DNA of 10,601 nucleotides from Cytophagales bacterium (GTDB lineage Bacteria > Bacteroidota > Bacteroidia > Cytophagales > Cyclobacteriaceae), in the NCBI GenBank assembly GCA_003454975.1, contig DMST01000467.1:1-10601 (forward strand), written 5' to 3'. The notes beneath the pieces are model-generated. The model was not told the origin of the DNA. It searched no databases and saw only the letters and a program-made list of their open reading frames with translations. A program made the translations under genes and the position numbers. Positions 1-6,614 of the stretch are shown piece after piece. Each line of letters starts with the position of its first letter. Position 1 is the first letter of the stretch.

Positions 1-1
1 G

Positions 2-268
2 CTGCAACGGCGAATGCAGGAAGCACGCATTAGGTATGACTATAACGATGAACTTGGCAATTATGAGTATCGACTGCCTTTCTCTGAAGTATTACAATTA
101 TGGGAAAACATCCTCAGTCCGGTAGTCGAGTACTGCTACCATGTCCTGGATAGCCCTCTTTTGGCATTAGAAAAGATTTTCATGGATATCCCCATTGATT
201 ACAGCATTAGGCAACAGCTAATCTACAAATGGGGGCTGGATGCGTTGGCTACCCAATACTTCGCATAG
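2..268 (+). CDS. Unrecognised protein, C-terminal part (5' end outside the window)
   Basis: The reading frame is open from base 2 and ends at a TAG at 266-268, so the gene begins before the window. The Met codon at 14 is probably internal, since four sense codons (Leu-Gln-Arg-Arg) precede it in frame. The visible 88 residues are rich in aromatic and branched residues with short predicted helices. There is no signal peptide, transmembrane segment or motif that I recognise, so no function is offered. The first 240 bases hold 105 G or C (44%), while sampled lines of the neighbouring serine hydrolase gene exceed 60%, so this gene may have a different origin. It converges on the serine hydrolase gene that ends at 415. 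Confidence 0.6.
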   Translation: MQRRMQEARIRYDYNDELGNYEYRLPFSEVLQLWENILSPVVEYCYHVLDSPLLALEKIFMDIPIDYSIRQQLIYKWGLDALATQYFA

Positions 269-296
269 AGAACATTACCATAGAAGCGACCACGAT

Positions 297-395
297 ACTA
301 AGCTATACCATACGCTTAGTGGATTACCTAGGATGGACCTCCTCCTTTGTGTAGTTGATTCTCAGCTCATGGAATTACGGCTTATTTTTAACTCC
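297..395. terminator. Convergent intergenic region with two weak hairpins
   Basis: This gap lies between two converging genes and holds two inverted repeats. The first is a perfect 7-bp pair, ACTAAGC at 297-303 and GCTTAGT at 314-320, with a 10-base loop. The second is GGAATTA at 371-377 and TAACTCC at 389-395, which pairs over 7 positions with one G-U wobble when read on the - strand. Neither is followed by a clear T-run, so these are not classical intrinsic terminators. Their position at the 3' ends of both genes makes a termination or 3'-end role plausible. Confidence 0.25.
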
Positions 396-414
396 AGTAC
401 AGAAAATCAAGGCC

Positions 415-1482
415 TCATTCCATAGCCATCAGTACTCGGCTCATAATGTTGAACGACCGGCGGTGCCCTGGCCCAGGGCCGTAAGCGCTAGAGGTGAGTG
501 CAATGACCAAGTTCTCCTCCGGAAATACTACCAAGTGGTTACCACCAATGCCCGATGCCCACACATAGCGGTAGGTTTTGCCGCCAATTTCCCGTTCGCT
601 TTTGTACCACAAGTAGCCGTAGGTATCGGCCAGCGCCCAGTTCTCGGGTAGCTCGTAAGCCTCCTCGCCGATCAGCTCCTGGAGGTAGGCGGGTTCTATC
701 AGCTGCTGCTCGCCCCATCGGCCGTGGTTGAGCAGTAGTGTGCCCAGCTTGGCAAAGTCTACCGTGGTGAGATACAGGTTGCCCGCCGCGCCAGTTTGGC
801 CGCTGCGGTTGGTGTACCAATACCATTGGTCGATGCCCATGGGATCGAACAGGTATTGCTTCGCGAAGTCTTTAAGGGGCATGCCCGACGTCTCCTCTAT
901 GATGGCCCCGAGCAGCACCGCGTGGATGTCCGCATATACCCACTTCTGCCCTGGAGGGCGAGCGCTAGGTCCCTGTAGCAGGTAGGGCAGCCAATCGTCC
1001 CTATCGATCCAGTGGCCAGCCTGGCCGGGCGTGCTGTAGTCGTCCGAATCCGCATCCAGCCCCGAGGCCATGTTGAGCAGGTGCCGGAGGGTGATCTGCT
1101 GGTAGTCGGGGTTGATCTCCGGGTATTTTTCTACGAAAAATGAGTATACGTCCTGATCCAGGCTTTCTACCAAGCCTTGCTGTAGGGCCACGCCTAGCAG
1201 CAGCGCGGTCACGCTCTTGCCCGCCGAGCGGATGTCGTGGATGGTAGTGCGCATGTAGGTGTGGTAGTAGTAATCAATCACCAGCTGATGGTCTTTGATG
1301 ACCACCAAGCCCCGAAAATCGCGGGGTGGAGTAGTATAGATCAGGCTATCGAGCACATCCAACGAATCTTGACTGAACCCAGCGGCTTCTACCGTGGTAG
1401 TAGGCAGGCCGGGTATCGGGGGCCTTTGGGCGAATGCAGAGGATAGACAAAGAAAGCCCAGAAGGGCAAAGGTGAGTCTCAT
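415..1482 (-). CDS. Secreted serine hydrolase, class C beta-lactamase / penicillin-binding-protein fold
   Basis: The 355-aa protein starts with a clear signal peptide: MRLTF, a hydrophobic core, then cleavage after SAFA near residue 18. It is therefore exported. The serine hydrolase motifs come in the usual order. The SxxK motif is S86-A-G-K89 in a context typical of the family (DIRSAGKSVTALLLG). A YxN-like motif appears as Y183-A-D185. The third motif, normally KTG or HxG, appears as A309-S-G-I-G-G, followed by the final beta strand (HLVVFPEENLVIALTS). Length fits the family. Members include esterases, D-aminopeptidases, DD-peptidases and true beta-lactamases, and the substrate cannot be told from sequence. 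Asp in place of Asn in the second motif and Ala in place of Lys/His in the third argue against a classical class C beta-lactamase. The start lies 98 bp from the end of the endonuclease V-like gene on the same strand, so it may be read with that operon or from its own promoter. Confidence 0.9.
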   Translation of the reverse strand: MRLTFALLGFLCLSSAFAQRPPIPGLPTTTVEAAGFSQDSLDVLDSLIYTTPPRDFRGLVVIKDHQLVIDYYYHTYMRTTIHDIRSAGKSVTALLLGVALQQGLVESLDQDVYSFFVEKYPEINPDYQQITLRHLLNMASGLDADSDDYSTPGQAGHWIDRDDWLPYLLQGPSARPPGQKWVYADIHAVLLGAIIEETSGMPLKDFAKQYLFDPMGIDQWYWYTNRSGQTGAAGNLYLTTVDFAKLGTLLLNHGRWGEQQLIEPAYLQELIGEEAYELPENWALADTYGYLWYKSEREIGGKTYRYVWASGIGGNHLVVFPEENLVIALTSSAYGPGPGHRRSFNIMSRVLMAME

Positions 1483-1526
1483 GATGTGGTTTTTACCGGT
1501 AGGGGCGTGGTATCAATTTAGCCAAA

Positions 1527-1539
1527 GATGCCCTGCATC
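1527..1539. repeat. Short inverted repeat upstream of the serine hydrolase
   Basis: GATGC at 1527-1531 and GCATC at 1535-1539 form a perfect 5-bp inverted repeat with a 3-base spacer. It lies 45 bp upstream of the serine hydrolase start and downstream of the endonuclease V-like stop. The symmetry and position would suit a small operator or a weak hairpin between two genes on the same strand. It is short enough to occur by chance, and no factor can be named. Confidence 0.15.
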
Positions 1540-1580
1540 CGATAGGGTTGCATTCCCAAAACCAACCATCATTAATTCCT

Positions 1581-2096
1581 CTAGGCTCCTGCCCCCCAAT
1601 CCTTCGTTTTCGTATCCAGTATTTGTAGCAGGGTGGGCATGCGGTAGGGGCCGTGCATGGAGGCCACCCATTGATGAGCTTGGTTGAGTTCCACGCCGAT
1701 GGCGGAGATATAGAGAGGCCGCTGGCTGTCACCACGGAGCAGTTCCCGGGTGTGGCGTTGGTTCTGGTGGAAGTAGGATTTGGCTACACCAACGATGGGA
1801 ATGACCGCTTGCAGGGCTTGGTACAGATGGCCGCCCAGGCCTGGCTTGCCCTCATCGTCTAGCAGCACATAGCCGTCTACCAGGATGGTCTCTACCAAGC
1901 CTAGGTCATACCGCTTCAGCAGACTAAGGATGCAAGGCAATTCGCGTTTGTAGAACGCCCCGGGCTCATACGCAGCCACGCCCTCAATCACCTCCAATTG
2001 GATATCCTGAGGCGTAGCATCGGTCCAGGTTTCAAAACTAACGCCTACGGTTTTGGCGCGGTTTTCCTGATAGTGGGTATCAAAAGCGAGAATCAT
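1581..2096 (-). CDS. nfi: Endonuclease V-like protein (short Bacteroidota-type form)
   Basis: This 171-aa protein matches the endonuclease V family, whose members cut the second phosphodiester bond 3' of deoxyinosine in DNA or of inosine in RNA. The catalytic acidic residues align. D6 lies in the first strand (ILAFDTHY). E52 lies in Y43-EPGAFYKRE, the counterpart of the family's wedge-loop motif YIPGxxxxRE. D74 lies in ILVDG. K106 lies in the IVGVAKS motif. The C-terminal GPYRMPTLLQILD resembles the family's GxRLPExTRxAD. It is shorter than the E. coli enzyme (about 223 aa) because its start is trimmed close to the first catalytic strand. Two changes stand out: the usual DGHG/DGNG is D74-G-Y, and the C-terminal metal-contact His appears to be absent (SAIGVEL). 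From memory, similar short versions occur in other Bacteroidota. The ATGA overlap at 2093-2096 with the upstream oxygenase gene implies translational coupling. Confidence 0.82.
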   Translation of the reverse strand: MILAFDTHYQENRAKTVGVSFETWTDATPQDIQLEVIEGVAAYEPGAFYKRELPCILSLLKRYDLGLVETILVDGYVLLDDEGKPGLGGHLYQALQAVIPIVGVAKSYFHQNQRHTRELLRGDSQRPLYISAIGVELNQAHQWVASMHGPYRMPTLLQILDTKTKDWGAGA

Positions 2097-2875
2097 AGGG
2101 CGGGCAAGGGTGGGATGACATCCGCAGGACTGATGCTGTAGGTTAACGGTGGATAGGTATAGTTCAGGCTGCGGTTTTCCTCTCCACGGAGCCGAAAAAA
2201 GGCCTTTCGTTGCTCGTCAGTGGCAAGCGTGAGCGGAGTGCCGTCCGCAAAGTAGGGCAAGCCATCACGGAACTGCACAAAAGTAGCCGACTGGCGAAAG
2301 GTGATGCCCAACCAGCGGTTTTCGGTGTCCGCAGGCTTTGCCCCTCTCACCGGCTCCAGCACAATCTTGTGCTGGAATTGGGCATTGGTAGTTACCGAAA
2401 ACAGGATTACCGAATGGTGAGTGAGCAGTACTTCCGACTCTTCCTCGGTCACTTTGTTACGGATCTTCAGTTTTCGCATGGCTGCCCGGTTGAGCGTGTC
2501 TGGTTTCTCGTAGCAAGAGAAGAGTGCAATGTAGGAGTCAGGGGCTACGTCAAGGCACTGGTCCGAGTGGTATTTCATCTTGGTGTACTGCTGATCGTAT
2601 ACTTCAATCAGCGCATGGTTAACGTGCAGCGGAGCCCCCTGAAAAGTATCATTAAAAGCCTCTACAATCCTCCGGTGGCTAGCGCCAAAATAGTGGGCGG
2701 GTAGGTCATAGGCCGTGGTGGTTCTCACCAGCGGTACGCCCCGGGCATCTTCACCTACCAAATGGTTGCCCAACCGGCCTTTACCGGTAGTGGCAAAGGT
2801 CACGGAGTGAAATAGCTCGTCAAATAAGGTACCGGCAATAGGCAACTCTACTTTGTGAAATTCAGTATCCGTCAT
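2093..2875 (-). CDS. 2-oxoglutarate/Fe(II)-dependent oxygenase, AlkB-like
   Basis: This 260-aa cytoplasmic-looking protein carries the facial triad of the double-stranded beta-helix oxygenases. The HxD motif is H103-S-D105, in NHALIEVYD...KMKYHSDQ. The distal His is H169, in QFQHKIVLEP. The 2OG-binding Arg is probably R194 in ITFRQS, with R187 a second Arg ahead of it. An NxxxxxY element before an HxD motif and a late R-rich TFR strand are typical of AlkB-type enzymes, which oxidatively demethylate bases in DNA or RNA. The N-terminal 80 residues and the tail after residue 200 are not recognised. The region from about residue 66 to 123 visibly resembles the long oxygenase-like protein encoded just upstream, so the two are paralogs. 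The gene starts 25 bp after that gene stops and overlaps the endonuclease V-like gene by 4 bp. The substrate is unknown; a nucleic acid is inferred from the family and neighbours. Confidence 0.75.
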   Translation of the reverse strand: MTDTEFHKVELPIAGTLFDELFHSVTFATTGKGRLGNHLVGEDARGVPLVRTTTAYDLPAHYFGASHRRIVEAFNDTFQGAPLHVNHALIEVYDQQYTKMKYHSDQCLDVAPDSYIALFSCYEKPDTLNRAAMRKLKIRNKVTEEESEVLLTHHSVILFSVTTNAQFQHKIVLEPVRGAKPADTENRWLGITFRQSATFVQFRDGLPYFADGTPLTLATDEQRKAFFRLRGEENRSLNYTYPPLTYSISPADVIPPLPAL

Positions 2876-2900
2876 AGCGCAAGATTCCTGGCGAGTACGC

Positions 2901-4121
2901 TCAGAGGATGGGTTTTTCGTAATCGCCGGAGTTCATGCTGAAGGCCACCTTGCCGTATTCCACCCGCTGCTCGGTGCTGTTCTCTTGATAGTATGCGGTC
3001 TTCAAGTCACGCATGGGCTCTACCGTCATGGGTTCCAGCTTGAGCCATTGCCCACCCTCTTCTATGTAAGTTTGGTTGTGCTGGTAGATGGCTTCCAAAT
3101 GGGAGCAGCGCGCTACGTAGCCCATCCTGACGGGGATCAGGTCTACATTGAGCATCGACGGTCGAATCTCATGGGTATACAGCCGATTGGTGGAAAGGGG
3201 GATAACGAATGCAGAATTGGGGTACAGGGTCACACTGAATTCCTTCGCTAACGATGAATCCTCCACTCCCTGCTTCAATTTGAAGACCAAGCGCGTTAGG
3301 CCGCTTTTGTGCTTGTACACCCAATCGTAGGGGTCCTCCGCGGAAGGTACCAAGGATTGAAAACCAGCAGGATCGTAGAAGGTGCAAAAGGCAATGAGGC
3401 CATCTGCGGGCATGTCCTTGGTCTTGTCCGAATGTGCTTTGATTTTGGCCTTTACCTCCTTGCCGTTGTTGTCCGCTCCCTTGGTGTTGGTATACACTTG
3501 CGCCAGCACGTGGTTTAGCTCCGTTTCTTGGTCAAATACGTGCCGCACGGCTTCATTCAAACGGCACATGATGGCACGGTCAGCAGACCGGTAGTTTGCG
3601 GTGGGGCCACTCAGGTTGCTGGAACAGCGCAACAGGCGAAACCGAAGCCTTTCCTCCGCTTCTTCACCTTCTTCCTTGGTTACTTCCGTCAGGTAGATGC
3701 CTTTTCTGAGGGCTTTGGAAGGCTTAGTAGATTCCGTCAGCTCTTGAAACACGTGCTCGGCCTGCACCTGATTGAAGTAATCTTCCGTCCCGAACAGGTT
3801 GCGGAAGTACACTCCTGCCTCGTGCACCAGTACGGGTACCTGCCCCAAGCTCACTAACCGGTCCGCTGCGCCGGGCAGGGCTTCGTATCCGTAGGATAAC
3901 TCTTGGATGATGAGGGCACTTGGAAGTTCTCCGGCTAGTTTCTCTATATTGCCGCAGGCGTACACCCTAAGGGAGTTTGTAGCAGCGGGCAACTCGGAAG
4001 GGGTTTCTACCACCTGCCCACAAAAATGTATTTTCAATTGGGCTACGGTGGGCGCATCTTCGGGCCGGGTGGGAAATACCACCAAAGCATTCTTGGCTTT
4101 CGAAATACTATTTTCCATCAT
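2901..4121 (-). CDS. Long 2-oxoglutarate/Fe(II) oxygenase-like protein with a novel N-terminal region
   Basis: The chosen start is the first of two adjacent ATG codons, at 4119-4121; a TTG one codon upstream could extend it. The 406-aa product has no signal peptide. Its C-terminal half, from about residue 178, resembles the 260-aa oxygenase encoded downstream. Shared elements are RLNEAVRHVF before an ExNHxLxxVY strand, K-x-K-x-H230-S-D232 followed by DGLIAFCTFYD, a distal H317 in LYTHEIRP, and Arg residues R332 and R338 in VRMGYVARCS. These supply all metal- and 2OG-binding positions, so activity is plausible. Residues 1 to about 165 match nothing I recognise. They include a hydrophobic stretch around LGQVPVLVHEAGVYF (92-106) and an acidic run EEGEEAEER (150-158). 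It is the first gene of the three-gene unit. The enzyme class is moderately well supported; the substrate and the role of the N-terminal half are not known. Confidence 0.65.
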   Translation of the reverse strand: MMENSISKAKNALVVFPTRPEDAPTVAQLKIHFCGQVVETPSELPAATNSLRVYACGNIEKLAGELPSALIIQELSYGYEALPGAADRLVSLGQVPVLVHEAGVYFRNLFGTEDYFNQVQAEHVFQELTESTKPSKALRKGIYLTEVTKEEGEEAEERLRFRLLRCSSNLSGPTANYRSADRAIMCRLNEAVRHVFDQETELNHVLAQVYTNTKGADNNGKEVKAKIKAHSDKTKDMPADGLIAFCTFYDPAGFQSLVPSAEDPYDWVYKHKSGLTRLVFKLKQGVEDSSLAKEFSVTLYPNSAFVIPLSTNRLYTHEIRPSMLNVDLIPVRMGYVARCSHLEAIYQHNQTYIEEGGQWLKLEPMTVEPMRDLKTAYYQENSTEQRVEYGKVAFSMNSGDYEKPIL

Positions 4122-4152
4122 CAATTAATGAACTCATGGGTTCAAGGTGACC

Positions 4153-4160
4153 CTAAGATA
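4153..4160 (-). promoter_or_regulatory. Possible -7 element for the oxygenase/endonuclease V unit
   Basis: Read on the - strand, these bases give TATCTTAG, which matches the Bacteroidota -7 consensus TAnnTTTG at all but one fixed position. It would give a leader of roughly 25 bases before the ATG at 4121. No TTTG is found at the expected -33 distance, so the call is weak. A 5-bp inverted repeat (4129-4133 with 4140-4144, loop 4134-4139) lies between it and the start codon. Confidence 0.22.
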
Positions 4161-4184
4161 TCCAAAACCAAGGAAGGAAAACAC

Positions 4185-4634
4185 CTACTCCCCTACCCGA
4201 TCAAACACCCAGTGGTTGTGGTAGTTCACGTTCGCGCTGGTTTGGCGTTCGTCCGCAACGAGTTGGCCCTGTTCCGTCAGATAGTATTCTACGGTATTTA
4301 CCATACCCTTTCGGGTAACCGTGAGGTAAAGTCGATCTTCCTGCCACACCATGCTCCAGGTCGTTCGGAATTTGCCCTTTTGCTCTTCACCATGAGTCAG
4401 GATCTGGTAGTCCTGCTTTTTGTTCCGGCCCTTGATGGTGAAAACTCTCCAAAGGGCAAAATGCGGGTCCTTGTGCTCAATTTGGAAGGTACCCGCCGTG
4501 ATGCCTTCCGTCCAGGCCGCCTCTAGCTGGCTATCTTCCAGATTGAGGTTCCACTTCCCGGAATAGTTGGGTAGTTCCTGGCCGTAGGCAATCGGGCTCG
4601 TAGCCATATAAAACAGAAGAAGTACACGAATCAT
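4185..4634 (-). CDS. Small secreted protein, lipocalin-like start motif
   Basis: The start at 4634 was chosen because it gives a compact signal peptide: MIRVLLLFYM, then a likely cut near AYG-Q at residue 18. In-frame alternatives are ATG at 4646 and GTG at 4688; neither has a Shine-Dalgarno sequence. The mature protein of about 130 residues begins ELPNYSGKWNLN, similar to the 'F/YSGxWxLN' opening of lipocalin-like and related beta-sandwich proteins of Bacteroidota. The rest alternates polar and aromatic residues (FALWRVFTIKG, FRTTWSMVW, RLYLTVTRKG, TVEYYLTEQGQLV), as expected for an all-beta fold. It has no catalytic motif that I can see. It ends 63 bp upstream of the long oxygenase-like gene on the same strand. 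Co-transcription is possible, though a secreted protein is an odd partner for a nucleic-acid repair set. Function is unknown. Confidence 0.7.
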   Translation of the reverse strand: MIRVLLLFYMATSPIAYGQELPNYSGKWNLNLEDSQLEAAWTEGITAGTFQIEHKDPHFALWRVFTIKGRNKKQDYQILTHGEEQKGKFRTTWSMVWQEDRLYLTVTRKGMVNTVEYYLTEQGQLVADERQTSANVNYHNHWVFDRVGE

Positions 4635-4728
4635 AAGCCAAGGCATGACCAGGAGGTAAGATGCAAGAAAGGGCTGTCTGTTAGGCACAGAAAAGTAGGG
4701 GATAGTTGTAGGCTAGTTTGGTCCATCT

Positions 4729-4901
4729 ATGAACCTACTCTACATTCTGGGTGGAGTGATAACTTTTTCATGTTACCCCTCAACCGATGAGCGCCGCCAA
4801 GCGCTGTGAATGACATTGAAACCAAGCTGGCGAGCCTAGTTGAACCCGCCTTGGCTACGACTCTTCGGTAAGCCGATCATTTCACTCAAACATTTAATTA
4901 G
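4729..4901 (+). pseudogene. Possible decayed 5' end of a lipoprotein gene
   Basis: An ATG at 4729 opens a 26-codon frame ending at TGA 4807-4809. It reads like a Bacteroidota lipoprotein start: a hydrophobic run (LLYILGGVITF) then S-C-Y-P-S-T, with Cys at codon 15. Beginning at 4806 in the frame shifted by two, the sequence continues as a plausible helix (NDIETKLASLVEPALATTLR), then TAA at 4869-4871, then ADHFTQTFN and TAG at 4899-4901. One frameshift and one stop would break an otherwise reasonable N-terminus. The style recalls the start of secreted serine hydrolases, but that family guess is weak. It fills most of the 276-bp gap between two - strand genes that would otherwise hold nothing recognisable. 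Chance resemblance is a real alternative. Confidence 0.25.
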
Positions 4902-4922
4902 GGCCAGTAGGGCACTCACTTA

Positions 4923-6434
4923 CTACTCTGTAAGTTGCTGAATACGTTGAAGCGCATTGGTATTGCCGCCATCCAGGACAAGCGATTTCTCAAATGCTGC
5001 CAAGGCTTGGCTACGCTGATCGGCAAACAGGTAGGCCTCGGCCAGGCTATCGAACAGATTGGCCGAATTGGGGTAGAGCCGGGTGGCAAATTCGAGGATC
5101 AGAATGCCGTCTTGTGAGGTTTGGGGGTTGAACATCAACTGCAATCCCAGGTTATTGAGCCGACCTTCGGGGATCTGGAAGCTGGGCTGCTGCCCTTTGA
5201 TTTCTTCCCATAACGCATCCAGATTTTGGTACCCATCCGCTGCGGCGCGCTCATGGAAATCCTGGAAGGTGATACCCGTCGCAACGGGCGTTTTGGTACT
5301 CATGGGGAGAATACCCGCTTGGTGGTGGGCCGCCCCTTGTAGCCAAGCCAGTGCCTGGGCATCGTCACGCAAGTACGCCTGCAAAAACTGTAGGGCGTAT
5401 TCGCAGGCCTGCCGATAGGCCACCATGATGGCTGGATCGGGTTTGTCTTGCCGAGGATCGCGGGTCTGAAAAAGTACCCCCAGGGTGCTGAAGTAGGCAT
5501 GGGTGAGGTTAGTAAACTTGAAATGGTACGCCTCCGCATGGGTAAGTTGATCAAAGAACTCAAATTGAGAATTCAGGGTGGTATCGATACCGTCGGCCAG
5601 CATGACCTCCCTAGGGATGTCCTTTTGGGAGAGGTGCATGAAGGGGATATCGAAATCCTGCACATCAAAGAAGGGCGAGGGCTCCAACTTGTAGTACTGG
5701 TATTTGTTAGAGCCATCGAGGCTTACCATGGCCTGGATGTCCTGGTGCTGGGCCTGAGCCAACACCTGGGATAGCCCGCCGAAACTGAACCCAAGGGTGG
5801 CAATTTTGGGCTGCTCCTGACCGGTAAAGGCGTGCACCTTGGCTAGCAAAAATTGTAGATCGCGGGCTTGGGTTGCGGCGTCTTTGAGGGTAGCCCCTTC
5901 AAAATGTTTGTTGTCGGCACCGCGGCTAGGGCTAGCCAGTACGATGTAACCGTGGCTGGCAAGCCACTCACAGAGGGCAAAGTTTTCGATGGAGGAGGCC
6001 CGAAGGCTAGGGGCGTATATCACCACCGGGAAGTTGCCACTAAGGGGTGCTGCATTGGCACGGGCCGTGGTGGGCTCTTGTAGATGGGCCCGGTTTTGGG
6101 CCGTATTGGGGTAATCGAACCAGTTGAGGAGAAATTCGTCAGGCAAATATTCCCACTCATCTTCCTCGGCCAAAATGCGATAGTAGTCCAGCACCTGTAG
6201 AGGCGTAGCGGGGGTGGGTTGCGCCGGGTACCAAAGGCTCACGGGGATGGGCCGGGGGGAATGTTCGTTGGTCCAGTCCCCTACCCGCTGATAGGTTCGG
6301 GAACTGTCGTGGACTGTAAAATGCCGGAAGCCGACGGCATACTCGCCGGGCGTAAGCCCAATGTTGTTTAGAGATACCTGGCCAAAAGCTGAAAAAATGA
6401 GCAGGGTAAAAAGTGTTGTTAGCGGGGTTTTCAT
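4923..6434 (-). CDS. Secreted alpha/beta hydrolase with C-terminal TPR-like repeats
   Basis: The start at 6434 was chosen because the product then begins with a standard signal peptide (MKTPLTTLFTLLIFSAFGQ, cut near residue 18). The frame stays open upstream to 6527, but the added residues look non-coding and would bury the signal. The 503-aa protein has a hydrolase domain of about residues 30-355. The nucleophile elbow is G215-F-S217-F-G-G, as in dienelactone hydrolase and platelet-activating-factor acetylhydrolase-like enzymes. H312 in NLTHAYF is a likely catalytic His, with an acidic residue between them (for example in SLDGSN, about 238-243). Residues about 425-495 form at least one and probably two TPR-like helical pairs (NSANLFDSLAEAYLFADQRSQALAAFEKSL), an arrangement I know from other Bacteroidota secreted hydrolases. 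The substrate is probably an ester, but which one is unknown. The gene is divergent from the kinase-like gene. Confidence 0.85.
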   Translation of the reverse strand: MKTPLTTLFTLLIFSAFGQVSLNNIGLTPGEYAVGFRHFTVHDSSRTYQRVGDWTNEHSPRPIPVSLWYPAQPTPATPLQVLDYYRILAEEDEWEYLPDEFLLNWFDYPNTAQNRAHLQEPTTARANAAPLSGNFPVVIYAPSLRASSIENFALCEWLASHGYIVLASPSRGADNKHFEGATLKDAATQARDLQFLLAKVHAFTGQEQPKIATLGFSFGGLSQVLAQAQHQDIQAMVSLDGSNKYQYYKLEPSPFFDVQDFDIPFMHLSQKDIPREVMLADGIDTTLNSQFEFFDQLTHAEAYHFKFTNLTHAYFSTLGVLFQTRDPRQDKPDPAIMVAYRQACEYALQFLQAYLRDDAQALAWLQGAAHHQAGILPMSTKTPVATGITFQDFHERAAADGYQNLDALWEEIKGQQPSFQIPEGRLNNLGLQLMFNPQTSQDGILILEFATRLYPNSANLFDSLAEAYLFADQRSQALAAFEKSLVLDGGNTNALQRIQQLTE

Positions 6435-6614
6435 GTACCAAGAGATAGCTGGTTTCGCGGAGGGTTGCATACGGTAAAATGGAACGGACAGCGAGGAATC
6501 CATTATTTGTGGTTTGTAACCGCACAACCCATGGGGTATTCATCAAAGGCATTTCCGGTATTGAGTTTGTCTTCTCGATTCTCGCTTCTATATTCTCACT
6601 TTTAATTTCCCTCC
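6435..6614. promoter_or_regulatory. Divergent intergenic region with an imperfect palindrome
   Basis: These 180 bp must carry promoters for both the alpha/beta hydrolase (-) and the kinase-like gene (+). An imperfect inverted repeat lies at 6507-6527: TTGTGGTT pairs with AACCGCACAA around a 3-base loop, with a 2-base bulge on the right side. It could be an operator shared by both genes, but no known binding site matches it. The palindrome CCCATGGG lies just to its right. No convincing - strand promoter was found. Confidence 0.25.
6566..6596 (+). promoter_or_regulatory. Candidate Bacteroidota-type promoter of the kinase-like gene
   Basis: TTTG at 6566-6569 is followed after 19 bases by TATATTCT at 6589-6596. 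This fits the Bacteroidota primary sigma pattern (TTTG, about 19-21 bases, TAnnTTTG) in spacing, with two mismatches in the -7 box. Transcription would start close to 6602 and leave a very short leader before the ATG at 6615. Confidence 0.35.

Noticed and set aside
240..425. Short + strand frame between the first gene and the serine hydrolase
   Set aside because: It begins inside the first gene in another frame, and its product looks random. The region is better read as a convergent intergenic gap.
2210..2704. + strand open frame of 164 codons opposite the 260-aa oxygenase
   Set aside because: The - strand frame carries the complete oxygenase motif set and is coupled to neighbouring genes, so the + frame is a shadow.
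4026..4526. + strand open frame of 166 codons across the oxygenase start and the small secreted protein
   Set aside because: It spans an intergenic gap and runs opposite two supported genes, with no signal peptide or motif.
4847..4880. Imperfect hairpin TTGGCT / AGCCGA after the alpha/beta hydrolase gene
   Set aside because: It is six pairs with a wobble, a long loop and no T-run on either strand, so a terminator call is not justified.
6435..6527. N-terminal extension of the alpha/beta hydrolase to an upstream ATG
   Set aside because: The extra 31 residues would place the signal peptide internally, and their composition does not look coding.
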